From: Betaproteobacteria bacterium
GTDB lineage: Bacteria > Pseudomonadota > Gammaproteobacteria > Burkholderiales > Rhodocyclaceae
Length of the DNA stretch: 64,000 nucleotides
Assembly (NCBI GenBank): GCA_016709965.1
Contig: JADJLT010000001.1
Location: 1,385,001-1,449,000, forward strand
Direction: 5' to 3'
Of this stretch, positions 1 through 7,499 are shown one piece after another (the stretch's first letter is position 1; each line of letters begins with the position of its first letter). Made by a program: the position numbers and the translations under genes. Under the pieces are notes generated by a model, which made no database searches, was not told the DNA's origin, and saw only the letters and a program-made list of their open reading frames with translations.

Positions 1-224
1 TCGTAGAAGACGTCCTTCCGGACGGTCGTTTCCGCGTAACGCTGGAAAACGGTCACGTGATGATTGCCTACACCGCCGGCAAGATGAAGAAAAACCACAT
101 CCGTATCCTGCTCGGCGACAAGGTAACACTTGAACTGTCGCCTTACGACCTGACCAAGGGCCGTATCACTTTCCGTCACATTGAAAACCGCGGCGCCCCA
201 GCCCCGCAGCGCCGTCGCTACTAA
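1..224 (+). CDS. infA: Translation initiation factor IF-1 (3' part)
   Basis: The first 224 bases encode the last 73 residues of IF-1, ending at TAA 222-224; the 5' end lies outside the window. The frame starting at base 3 reads VEDVLPDGRFRV, then GKMKKNHIRILLGDKV and LSPYDLTKGRI, which is the S1-like OB fold of IF-1, a cytoplasmic protein that binds the 30S A site during initiation. The Arg-rich tail ending QRRRY extends beyond the short E. coli protein. From general knowledge such tails occur in the second infA copy of betaproteobacteria, so this may be the non-ribosomal-operon paralogue. The stop codon overlaps the stop of the convergent DUF3025 gene. Confidence 0.93.
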   Translation, partial: VEDVLPDGRFRVTLENGHVMIAYTAGKMKKNHIRILLGDKVTLELSPYDLTKGRITFRHIENRGAPAPQRRRY

Positions 225-1003
225 GCAGTCGCCCCGGCGCCCGGCTTGCCGCGGCGTCCCGGCCTGAACTGCCAAGTATCGTCGTAATACGCCGGATTTT
301 CATTATCCGGCGTCGCCCCCGGAATCCCCAGCAACGGCAGCGGTTGAAAATCGCGCGGTCGGGTATAGCGGCCACTGACCAAATCAGTGGCTAACATGCC
401 ATCGACTGCTTCGAGCTGCGCCTGCATCGGCATTGATAGCCAGTCTTCAGCGACAGGGTAAAGCACAGCCTTGGCTGTCAGGCCACGAAATGGCTTAAGC
501 GCCAGTTCATAAGTTGCGTGGCCAAAGATGATGAAGCGCATGCAACGAATCACCTCAGCGCGACGTTCGACGAAAAGCTCTTTCCAGCGAAACTGGCGCA
601 GCAAATCGAGCAGTTCACTCTGACTGGACAGCACGACGATCCCGCACTCATCGAAGTGGGTAAGCACATCGCGCACGGTATTCCGCGTTTCACCCGGCGC
701 CTGCATGGCACGCATGTGGGCAGCACTGATGGCAATCTTGGTCTTGGGAAACTGCATCCAGACCAGTGCGTTGAAGAAGTCATGCCAGTTATCCAGCCGC
801 GTTGCGACCTCTCCGCTTTCCCATATCCGGCACTCGTAAATCAGCCCATCCTGGGGCGGTGGAATAAAGCTGACACGTCGGCCATTTGCAGTGTGAATCG
901 GAAAATTTTTGGCCAACTCGGCCACAGCCTGCGCATCCGGCCGCTCCGGCAGAAGGTCAAGGCACCGCCGCAGCGGATCAAACAAGGGAGATGCGTAAAG
1001 CAA
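221..1003 (-). CDS. DUF3025-family protein
   Basis: A 260-residue protein that I match to DUF3025 by its overall sequence, including the DNWHDFFNALVWMQFPKTK stretch and the HFDECGIVVLSSQ segment. No catalytic function is known to me for this family. There is no signal peptide or membrane segment, so it is probably cytoplasmic. It is the last gene of a minus-strand run pyrC-lipoprotein-DUF3025, with only 8 bases separating it from the lipoprotein gene. Its stop codon TAG overlaps the convergent infA stop by two bases, so the two transcripts must overlap at their 3' ends. Confidence 0.82.
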   Translation of the reverse strand: MLYASPLFDPLRRCLDLLPERPDAQAVAELAKNFPIHTANGRRVSFIPPPQDGLIYECRIWESGEVATRLDNWHDFFNALVWMQFPKTKIAISAAHMRAMQAPGETRNTVRDVLTHFDECGIVVLSSQSELLDLLRQFRWKELFVERRAEVIRCMRFIIFGHATYELALKPFRGLTAKAVLYPVAEDWLSMPMQAQLEAVDGMLATDLVSGRYTRPRDFQPLPLLGIPGATPDNENPAYYDDTWQFRPGRRGKPGAGATA

Positions 1004-1011
1004 GAGAGCGC

Positions 1012-1449
1012 TTACTCCTCGGCGGGCGCTTCGTCTTTCTCTTCCTTGACGAAAACCAGCTCGCCCTTCCTGACCCGGAAAGTGCCCATCAAGGTGCCCA
1101 TGCCCTCGGCGGGCTCACCGTCCATCTTGGCGAAATTGACGCAAGTTTGGGTTTCGGTAGCCCACATTTTCTTGCCCGCCTTGACGATGAAGGCACCTGA
1201 AGGCACCTGATAAATCTCGACCCTGGTGTTTGCGGTCGCTGCCCCGAGACTGTGCCGACGCATGCAGGCCGGCATTCGGGAAACCACCAGATAGAGCTCA
1301 ACCTTGCTATCCCAGAAATACGGCTGCTCACGAATCAGCGACAAGACATGCTCGCGAGTATTGTCTATTTCATACGTTGCAGCATCATTCACGCAGGCAG
1401 TAAGCAGCGGGGCAGCCAGCAAAGACAGGAAGATGTGGCGCAAACGCAT
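1012..1449 (-). CDS. Predicted outer-membrane lipoprotein, unknown function
   Basis: A 145-residue protein with a type II signal peptide: MRLRHIFLSLLAAPLLTAC, with the lipobox LTAC placing the lipidated Cys at residue 19. The mature part is small, acidic at the C-terminus (KEEKDEAPAEE) and has no motif I recognise. It contains Cys residues in MPACMRR and TQTCVNF that could form a disulfide in the periplasm. It starts 10 bases after the pyrC stop, so the two are probably co-transcribed. I cannot assign a role. Confidence 0.75.
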   Translation of the reverse strand: MRLRHIFLSLLAAPLLTACVNDAATYEIDNTREHVLSLIREQPYFWDSKVELYLVVSRMPACMRRHSLGAATANTRVEIYQVPSGAFIVKAGKKMWATETQTCVNFAKMDGEPAEGMGTLMGTFRVRKGELVFVKEEKDEAPAEE

Positions 1450-1459
1450 GATGTTTTCC

Positions 1460-2491
1460 TCAGATCATTTTCCAGGACAGCGTTTCACCTGCACGCAGCG
1501 GAACAATGGTATCGGTACTGATATACGGGTAATCAGCAGGAACGATCCAGTCCTGTTTAAGCAGCTTTACCTTGCTGGTATTGCGCGGCAGGCCATACCA
1601 GTCAGGGCCATTGAAGCTGGCAAAGGCCTCCAGCTTGTCGAGAGCCCCGGCCTGCTCGAAGGCCTCGGCATACAACTCCAGCGCCGCGTAGGCCGTATAG
1701 CAACCAGCACAACCACAGGAAGCCTCCTTGGTCTGCCTGGCATGCGGCGCCGAATCGGTACCGAGAAAGAATTTCGGATTGCCGGAAGTGGCCGCTGCAA
1801 CCAGCGCCTCGCGATGCGATTCGCGCTTCAGCACCGGCAGGCAATACCAGTGCGGACGTATGCCGCCCTGAAAGATGGCATTGCGGTTGTAAAGCAGATG
1901 ATGGGCAGTAATGGTGGCTGCTACGGTCAACGGCGAATTTGCAACAAATTCGGAAGCATCTTTGGTTGTAATGTGCTCCATGACCACCTTCAGTTTTGGA
2001 AAGCGCAGGGTCAGAGGCAAAAGCACCGTGTCAATGAACACCTTCTCGCGGTCAAAGAGATCGATCTTCGGATCAGTGACCTCTCCATGGACGAGCAGCG
2101 GCAGGCCGACGCGCTCCATTTCAGCCAGCGTATCGTAAGCCTTGGCAATATCGGTCAGCCCAGCATCTGAATTGGTTGTCGCACCAGCCGGGTACAGCTT
2201 GACCGCATTGACGAAACCCGACGCTGCGGCCTTGGTCACTTCGCTGGCGGGTGTGTTGTCGGTCAGGTACAGCGTCATCAGAGGCTCGAAACTAGCCCCC
2301 TCGGGCAGCGCGGCAACGATGCGGTCGCGGTAGACAGCAGCCTGTTCAACGGTAGTCACCGGCGGCTTGAGATTGGGCATGACGATGGCGCGACCAAACT
2401 GCGCGGCGGTATGGGCCAAGACGGAGCCCAGTGCCTCACCGTCACGGAGGTGAAGATGCCAGTCGTCAGGGCGGGTAATGATGATTTGCAT
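1460..2491 (-). CDS. pyrC: Dihydroorotase
   Basis: Class II (E. coli type) dihydroorotase, 343 residues, catalysing the reversible cyclisation of N-carbamoyl-L-aspartate to dihydroorotate in pyrimidine synthesis. The metal-binding HLH at residues 12-14, the Lys to be carboxylated at 98 (AVKLYPAG), His 135 (LVHGEV), His 173 (MEHITT) and the catalytic Asp 246 (LGTDSAPH) are all present, and the length is normal. The first ATG gives the canonical start MQIIITRPDDWHLH. It heads the run that continues into the lipoprotein and DUF3025 genes and is divergent from the ZIP-type gene. Confidence 0.97.
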   Translation of the reverse strand: MQIIITRPDDWHLHLRDGEALGSVLAHTAAQFGRAIVMPNLKPPVTTVEQAAVYRDRIVAALPEGASFEPLMTLYLTDNTPASEVTKAAASGFVNAVKLYPAGATTNSDAGLTDIAKAYDTLAEMERVGLPLLVHGEVTDPKIDLFDREKVFIDTVLLPLTLRFPKLKVVMEHITTKDASEFVANSPLTVAATITAHHLLYNRNAIFQGGIRPHWYCLPVLKRESHREALVAAATSGNPKFFLGTDSAPHARQTKEASCGCAGCYTAYAALELYAEAFEQAGALDKLEAFASFNGPDWYGLPRNTSKVKLLKQDWIVPADYPYISTDTIVPLRAGETLSWKMI

Positions 2492-2633
2492 GGCGTGTCT
2501 CGAGGCAATTTATCGAATTTTAACAGGGAGCCCGCTAACATCGCTGTAGATTGGGCAAAGGAAAAGCGCTCGCCACCTCGACATGCGGCTTATATGATGT
2601 CTGCCTTACCCAACTTGAATGGTCTCATTGCCG

Positions 2634-3356
2634 ATGGACACCCATAACCTGTTGATCATGGCGATTCCCGCCCTGGTTGCACTTGCCGGCGGCTTTCTCG
2701 CCTCGCTCTGGAGCCCATCTCAGCCGACCAGGAGTCTAATCCAGCATTTTGCTGCGGGGGTCGTACTGGCAGCACTGGCCGTTGAATTACTCCCCGAAAT
2801 TGAACGCGAACATGCCCCCGGCTTGATTCTCATCAGCGCTTTCGCCCTGGGCAGCCTCTTCATGTACGGTTTGAAACTGTGGACCATACGCCTCGAACAT
2901 CATGCTGAAGCCGCCGGAATGACAGGCGGACTGAATAGTGGCTTGCTACTGGCCACCTTCATTGACGTTGCCATGGATGGTTTCATTATCGGCGCCGGCT
3001 TCGCCGCCGGCGGCAACACAGGCATGATCCTCGCACTCGGTTTGTCGGTGGAATTGCTTTTTCTTGGTCTGGCACTGGCCTCAGAGGCCGTTTCCGGGTG
3101 GCGTATTGTTGCCGTATCCGGCGCCTTGGGTGGCACTGTTCTCTGTTTTTCGCTGATCGGCAATTCGCTGCTTTCCGGCGCATCTCCGGCACTGATCGGG
3201 GGCGTACTGGCATTCAGCGCAGCCGCCCTGCTCTATCTGGTTACTGAAGAATTATTGATGGAAGCCCATGCCGTTGAAGAAAAACCTGTCTCGACATTGG
3301 TGTTATTTGGCGGCTTCTTGGCCTTCTGGAGCATCCAGCTACTCGGCCAAGGCTGA
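2634..3356 (+). CDS. ZIP-family metal transporter
   Basis: About 240 residues and almost entirely hydrophobic, with roughly eight membrane segments in the inner membrane. The ZIP resemblance rests on the AAGVVLAALAVELLPE segment in the second helix, the ATFIDVAMDGFIIGAGF helix with its polar D/D pair, and EELLMEAHAVEE near the end, where a ZIP protein would bind divalent metal. The His-rich loop of classic ZIPs is reduced to a few His (LEHHAEA). I chose MDTHNLL as start; an in-frame ATG 15 bases upstream (2619) is equally possible since neither has a good ribosome binding site. Metal specificity cannot be read from the sequence. Confidence 0.75.
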   Translation: MDTHNLLIMAIPALVALAGGFLASLWSPSQPTRSLIQHFAAGVVLAALAVELLPEIEREHAPGLILISAFALGSLFMYGLKLWTIRLEHHAEAAGMTGGLNSGLLLATFIDVAMDGFIIGAGFAAGGNTGMILALGLSVELLFLGLALASEAVSGWRIVAVSGALGGTVLCFSLIGNSLLSGASPALIGGVLAFSAAALLYLVTEELLMEAHAVEEKPVSTLVLFGGFLAFWSIQLLGQG

Positions 3357-3429
3357 TCCCAGCGCCAAAAGCAGCACAGACCGCCCCGGTAATAGCCTGT
3401 AAAAAGGCAGGCGGCAGGATCATCAATGC

Positions 3430-3459
3430 AAAAAAAGGCCGCCGCAGCGACCTTTTTTA
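3430..3459. terminator. Bidirectional rho-independent terminator
   Basis: Stem AAAAAAGG-CCGC with loop CGCA paired to GCGACCTTTTTT, one mismatch in the stem. T runs lie on both strands, so it can end both the ZIP-type transcript (plus) and the PEP-CTERM transcript (minus), which converge here. Confidence 0.7.
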
Positions 3460-3475
3460 TAACAACGTTGAGCTT

Positions 3476-3961
3476 TTAGCGTTGCGTACGACGACGGGCA
3501 ATGGCACCGATGATACCTAGGCCAGCCAGGAACATGGCATAGGACTCAGGCTCCGGAACAGCAGAAACACTGATCAGGCCGGAGAAAAGGCGGGTATCGG
3601 CACCTCCCTTTGCGCTGTCAAACATGAACTGAAGCTTGTACTTGCCAGGACCAATGGCGCCAAACAGGCCATCGTTCAGCGTGCTATCGGAAGCGCTCGT
3701 CCAACCACCGCTCACCTTGGTATTCAGATTTGCTTGCTCAAAAATCAGGCTGCTACCGATGTTGTCAAGCTTCACAGTAGCTGTGTAGCCAGAATCAATG
3801 GTGAAATTGAATACCTTACTAAGGATATCGTTCTGGTTTTTGGCCAGAACATCCGCAAACGAGGCGTCACTGGTCAGCGTGCCGAGGTTGGCAGCTTGAG
3901 CCGTCATAATGCCGCTGGACATGAGAAGCGCGAGGCAAACTTTACTCAGGGTCTTGGTCAT
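3476..3961 (-). CDS. PEP-CTERM sorting-domain exported protein
   Basis: A 161-residue secreted protein. A signal peptide (MTKTLSKVCLALLMSSGIMTAQA) is followed by a Ser/Thr/Asn-rich beta-type domain with no Cys. The end has the exosortase signal VPEPESYAM, a hydrophobic helix (FLAGLGIIGAI) and the basic tail ARRRTQR. In known PEP-CTERM systems exosortase A cuts and processes this tail at the cytoplasmic membrane, and such proteins take part in biofilm or floc matrix. No exosortase gene is in this window. An upstream in-frame ATG (3973) is a possible alternative start. The C-terminal signal is nearly identical to that of the protein at 56807-57490. Confidence 0.88.
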   Translation of the reverse strand: MTKTLSKVCLALLMSSGIMTAQAANLGTLTSDASFADVLAKNQNDILSKVFNFTIDSGYTATVKLDNIGSSLIFEQANLNTKVSGGWTSASDSTLNDGLFGAIGPGKYKLQFMFDSAKGGADTRLFSGLISVSAVPEPESYAMFLAGLGIIGAIARRRTQR

Positions 3962-4151
3962 AATAGTCACCATATCAAAAGAAATTACTGGCTTGGATAT
4001 ACCGCTTTACCAAGAACATTTGCTATGGGGTGATACTACTAAGACCTCATCACGATGGCATTAGCCCGTTCGGACTATTTTACGATATTGGAATATCTAT
4101 TCTGAGAAAATCAATTAAAAAATCGGCCTCAGGAATAGATCGCCAGTTTTG

Positions 4152-4985
4152 TTATTTCAACGCCAGCGCACGCTCATAAAGTGTATTTTTTGCCATACCG
4201 GTAATCTGCGAAGCCAGCTTGGCAGCTTGTTTGACCGGCAAGCCTTCAGCCAGCATCAGCTTAAGGACGCGCTCCCCCTCTCCGCTGTCGGCCTCGGGCG
4301 ATGCGCCGGACAGCATCAGGACAAACTCGCCGCGTTGCCGGTTTGAATCTGCCTTCAGCCAATCGAGTGCTGCGGTCAACGGCAACGAGTGGATCGATTC
4401 GAAAAGCTTGGTCAATTCCCGTGCAATGACCAAGGTTCGGTCACCGAAGACAGTGGCCATATCCTCAACGGTTTCCAGCACACGATGTGGCGCTTCGTAA
4501 AAGACCAAGGCGCAGGGATACTCGCGCAGCCCCTCCAGCGCCTGCCGACGCTGCCCACCCTTCGATGGCAAAAATCCGTAAAACAGGAAGTGTTCGTCGA
4601 GCAGCCCCGACGCAGCAAGCGCAGTGGTGGCAGCACAGGGGCCGGGTAGCGGAATGACTTTGCAGCCGGCAGCGCGAACGGCGGCGACAATCCGGGCGCC
4701 GGGATCGGAAATACCGGGCGTGCCGGCATCTGAGATCAACGCAACCGATTCGCCCGCATGCAGCTTTTCAATAATACGCACGGCGGCTTCGTGTTCATTA
4801 TGCTGATGCGCCGGAATCGTCCGCCCCTGGGCGCCAAGTTGCTTGAGCAGGGGGCCACTGTGACGTGTGTCCTCGGCGGCAATCCAGGGCACGGTGCGCA
4901 GGACTTCTTCGGCACGACGGGTCAAATCGGCAAGATTCCCGAGCGGGGTCGGGACGACATACAATGCGGCGGATTCTTCCGTCAT
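4152..4985 (-). CDS. rsmI: 16S rRNA (cytidine-1402-2'-O)-methyltransferase
   Basis: 277 residues, tetrapyrrole-methylase fold. It shows the family hallmarks LYVVPTPLGNLADLTRRA, AAEDTRHSG, SDAGTPGISDPG (SAM-binding loop) and LPGPCAATTALAASGL. RsmI 2'-O-methylates C1402 of 16S rRNA in the ribosomal decoding site. I place the start at MTEESAALYVV; the longer open frame upstream would run into yraN. It is divergent from yraN with only 10 bases between the two start codons, so each promoter must lie inside the neighbouring gene. This is the conserved rsmI-yraN-diaA-dolP neighbourhood, here lacking lpoA. Confidence 0.95.
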   Translation of the reverse strand: MTEESAALYVVPTPLGNLADLTRRAEEVLRTVPWIAAEDTRHSGPLLKQLGAQGRTIPAHQHNEHEAAVRIIEKLHAGESVALISDAGTPGISDPGARIVAAVRAAGCKVIPLPGPCAATTALAASGLLDEHFLFYGFLPSKGGQRRQALEGLREYPCALVFYEAPHRVLETVEDMATVFGDRTLVIARELTKLFESIHSLPLTAALDWLKADSNRQRGEFVLMLSGASPEADSGEGERVLKLMLAEGLPVKQAAKLASQITGMAKNTLYERALALK

Positions 4986-4995
4986 TTTTCTCAGC

Positions 4996-5358
4996 ATGCA
5001 GGCAAAGACCAACGATACCACCACCACGCGCGGCCGCGAAGCCGAAGAGCGGGCTGGCCGTTATCTCGAATCCCGCGGTCAACGGGTAATTTCGCGAAAT
5101 TTTCGAATTCGTGGCGGCGAAATCGACCTCATCTGTCGCGATGGCAAGGTGCTCGTTTTCGTTGAAGTGCGCCAGCGCAGTCGCAGCGACTTCGGCGGGG
5201 CCGGGGCGAGTATCACAGCCAGCAAGCGCCGCCGCATCGTACTGGCCGCCCAACATTACCTGCTCGGAAAACCCGACTGCGATTGCCGTTTCGATTGCAT
5301 CCTGATTGATGGCGAGCAACTGGAATGGATCAAGAATGCGTTTGCTGCTGACGATTAG
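4996..5358 (+). CDS. yraN: UPF0102 / YraN-family predicted endonuclease
   Basis: 120 residues, cytoplasmic. It has the Holliday-junction-resolvase-like core of the family: GREAEERAGRYLESRG, then GGEIDLICRDGKVLVFVEVRQR, which supplies the E-x(n)-D-x(n)-ExR version of the PD-(D/E)XK motif. The conserved Lys is Arg-flanked (EVRQRS) as in other YraN proteins. Start MQAKTND at 4996 was preferred because upstream codons overlap rsmI and are not conserved. The sequence at 5063-5105 resembles, on the minus strand, the dispersed GGTTGACCG repeat, but it encodes the conserved ISRNFRIRGGE and may be coincidence. The 3' end overlaps the HIRAN gene by 23 bases. Confidence 0.92.
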   Translation: MQAKTNDTTTTRGREAEERAGRYLESRGQRVISRNFRIRGGEIDLICRDGKVLVFVEVRQRSRSDFGGAGASITASKRRRIVLAAQHYLLGKPDCDCRFDCILIDGEQLEWIKNAFAADD

Positions 5359-5701
5359 TCTGGCACTCTGGCTGACAGCCGTACACGCCGAAAGTGTGCG
5401 CGTGCTTGTGCAGAATTCGCCGTTGGCCGGTAGCCAGTATTACGCATTAGGCGACTTCTGGACGGAAATCAAGGTTGGCGATCCGTTGGTACTGATCCGC
5501 GAACCGGACAACAGACACGACCGCAACGCGATCCGCGTTGAATGGCGCGGCAATAAACTGGGTTACGTACCACGCGCGCAAAATCGTGCCGTAGCTGGTG
5601 CCATGGATGCCGGCGACGCCCTGACGGCTCGCGTGTCGTCACTAAGCGACAATAAAAATCCATGGCAACGACTGGCATTCGAAGTCTTCGCCGAGCTGTG
5701 A
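5336..5701 (+). CDS. Exported HIRAN-domain protein
   Basis: 121 residues: a signal peptide (MRLLLTISLALWLTAVHAES) and then a single HIRAN domain, seen as SQYYALGDFWTEIKVGDPL, LIREPDNRHDRNAIRVEW and GNKLGYVPRAQNRAVA. HIRAN domains are known as DNA 3'-end binding modules in HLTF/Rad5 helicases, but bacterial stand-alone versions carry signal peptides and probably act in the periplasm on something else. The start overlaps the end of yraN, implying translational coupling, and gmhA follows 41 bases later. Function is not established. Confidence 0.85.
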   Translation: MRLLLTISLALWLTAVHAESVRVLVQNSPLAGSQYYALGDFWTEIKVGDPLVLIREPDNRHDRNAIRVEWRGNKLGYVPRAQNRAVAGAMDAGDALTARVSSLSDNKNPWQRLAFEVFAEL

Positions 5702-5742
5702 GGTAGAATGCTTTTACTTATAGCCCCAACCCCTTGAACAAT

Positions 5743-6333
5743 ATGGATTTGATCGCTCGCGTTGCCAAGCACTTTGAGGACAGCGCCCACACCAAGCTGA
5801 ACGCCATCGAAATGATGGCTGCCCCCATCGCCGCCGCCATCGAGACAATGACCAATTGCCTGATCAACGGCGGCAAGATTCTCGCCTGCGGCAACGGCGG
5901 CTCAGCGGGAGACGCTCAGCATTTCTCCGCGGAACTGATCGGGCGTTTTGAAGCCGAGCGCCAGGAACTGGCTGCCATTGCACTGACGACCGATACCTCG
6001 ATCATCACCGCAGTCGCCAATGACTATTCCTTCAGCCAGATTTTTGCCCGCCAGGTGCGCGGTCTTGGCCACGCCGGCGACGTCCTGCTGGCGATTTCCA
6101 CGTCCGGCAATTCGGCCAATATCATCGAAGCGATCAAATCTGCGCACGAGCACGACATGCACGTCATTGCACTGACCGGCAAGGGTGGCGGTCAGATCGG
6201 TGAAATGCTGCGCGACGACGATATTCACCTTTGCGTGCCGGCCGACCGGACGGCACGAATCCAGGAAACCCACCTGCTCGTCATCCATTGCCTGTGCGAT
6301 GGTATCGATGCACTTTTATTGGGAGTCGAATGA
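5743..6333 (+). CDS. gmhA: Phosphoheptose isomerase / DiaA-like SIS protein
   Basis: 196 residues, one SIS domain. ACGNGGSAGDAQHFSAELIGRF and AISTSGNSANIIEA are the sugar-phosphate-binding loops, and ETHLLVIHCLCDGID is the metal/active-site helix of GmhA. GmhA converts sedoheptulose 7-phosphate to heptose 7-phosphate for LPS core. The position yraN-SIS-dolP is that of E. coli diaA, a DnaA-binding homologue. The adenylyltransferase half of HldE is at 13.2 kb, which favours gmhA activity, but one protein could do both. ATG 5743 is taken; an upstream in-frame TTG exists. The stop overlaps the dolP start (ATGATGA). Confidence 0.88.
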   Translation: MDLIARVAKHFEDSAHTKLNAIEMMAAPIAAAIETMTNCLINGGKILACGNGGSAGDAQHFSAELIGRFEAERQELAAIALTTDTSIITAVANDYSFSQIFARQVRGLGHAGDVLLAISTSGNSANIIEAIKSAHEHDMHVIALTGKGGGQIGEMLRDDDIHLCVPADRTARIQETHLLVIHCLCDGIDALLLGVE

Positions 6334-6992
6334 TGCAAAAAGCCAAGCTCACCCTCGCCGTTGCGGCGTTCATTACCGTTTTACCAATGCTTCAGGGCTG
6401 CGTTCCAGCCCTTATCGGCGGCGCTGCCGTTGGTGTCATGTCAGCCCATGACCGTCGCAGCACCGGCACGCAGGCTGACGACGAGACCACTGAATGGAAA
6501 GCTGGCCAGCACGTGCCGGATCAATACAAGTCGTTTTCACACACCAATTTCACCTCCTACAATCACCGCGTACTGATTACCGGCGAGGTACCGAACGAGG
6601 AAGCGAAGTCGGCCATTGAAGCGACAACCCGACAGGTTGATGGCGTTCGCGAGGTATACAACGAACTGGGTATCGGTCCGGTATCTTCGTTGGGTAGCCG
6701 TAGCACCGACTCCTACATCGACTCCAAGGTCAAGGCTCGCTTGGTCGACTCCAACCAGCTCTCCGCCAACCATATCAAGGTCGTCACCGAACGCGCCATC
6801 GTCCATCTGATGGGCATCGTCAATACTCGCGAAGCCAAGGTGGCCGTTGATGTCGCGCGGACTACCGCCGGCGTCAAGAAGGTCGTCAACTTGATGGAAA
6901 TCATCGGCGAAGACGACACCCGCCGCATTGACAACGAGACGCTAGGCGCACGCAACCCGCCGCCAGCCAGCGCACCTGTCGAAAATCGCTGA
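6330..6992 (+). CDS. dolP: Dual-BON-domain outer-membrane lipoprotein DolP (YraP)
   Basis: 220 residues. A lipoprotein signal ends in LQGC (Cys at about residue 23), followed by two BON domains (about 65-130, VLITGEVPNEEAKSAIE; and about 140-205, IVHLMGIVNTREAKVAVD). Known DolP localises to the division site and supports outer-membrane integrity and BAM function. Its start overlaps the gmhA stop. The last codons and TGA stop lie in a copy of the dispersed repeat (6981-7010), so the C-terminus ENR is repeat-encoded. A CCCTGC/GCAGGG hairpin (7011-7027) follows without a T run. Confidence 0.92.
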   Translation: MMQKAKLTLAVAAFITVLPMLQGCVPALIGGAAVGVMSAHDRRSTGTQADDETTEWKAGQHVPDQYKSFSHTNFTSYNHRVLITGEVPNEEAKSAIEATTRQVDGVREVYNELGIGPVSSLGSRSTDSYIDSKVKARLVDSNQLSANHIKVVTERAIVHLMGIVNTREAKVAVDVARTTAGVKKVVNLMEIIGEDDTRRIDNETLGARNPPPASAPVENR

Positions 6993-7010
6993 ATTTTCGG
7001 GTTGACCGCA
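6981..7010 (+). repeat. Dispersed GGTTGACCG repeat, copy 1
   Basis: GAAAAT-cgctg-AATTTTC arms followed by GGGTTGACCGCA. It straddles the dolP stop codon, which is the TGA inside the element. Confidence 0.65.
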
Positions 7011-7098
7011 CCCTGCAAGTCGCAGGGCTGCGGGCTTGATTCTGCCAAAGTGCGAAAGATGAGCCGGGCAGCGAAGGCGTGACGGGGGGAGAAAAAAA

Positions 7099-7482
7099 AT
7101 GAATCTTGAAAAGGTCATCTTCGGGTTCTTCATTGTTCTGGCGGCAACGCTGAATTTCGGGTTTTTCATTGGCGATATCGAGCGCCCCGAACTCCACCAC
7201 GTCTATGAACTGGCCGCAGCATTGGTCGTCAGCCTGATCGCCACTGCCCTGAAATTCGGCGACCGTACCCAGATTGGCGCTATCCACCTGTCCACCAGCC
7301 TGGTGGCTGACCTTCAATTGATCGCTGCAGCCTTGACCTGGGCGCTTGCAGACCATGTTGCCGGCACAGGCATGACCGCCTCAGTCACCTCCAGCGTGGT
7401 CTCACTCTCTGGCGGAGCGCTGTTGGCAAACATTGTTTCAGTCATCATCCTCATCGTCGAAACCGTCATGCTGCGCCGTTAG
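7099..7482 (+). CDS. Small inner-membrane protein, DUF6394-like
   Basis: 127 residues with four predicted membrane helices (about 5-25, 38-55, 72-92, 103-124). It carries the conserved-looking FFIGDIERPE and ALKFGDRTQIGA between helices. I associate it with the family called DUF6394, whose function is unknown. A good ribosome binding site (GGGGGAG) precedes the ATG. It ends 17 bases before the GTG of the potassium channel gene and is probably co-transcribed with it, which suggests an accessory role to the channel; that is inference only. Confidence 0.75.
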   Translation: MNLEKVIFGFFIVLAATLNFGFFIGDIERPELHHVYELAAALVVSLIATALKFGDRTQIGAIHLSTSLVADLQLIAAALTWALADHVAGTGMTASVTSSVVSLSGGALLANIVSVIILIVETVMLRR

Positions 7483-7499
7483 GCCAGCGGGAGCCGCGC

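Noticed and set aside
4365..4400. GTTGACCGCAGCA on the minus strand in rsmI
   Set aside because: The core lies in conserved RsmI sequence (SLPLTAALDWL) and lacks the A-arm and T run.
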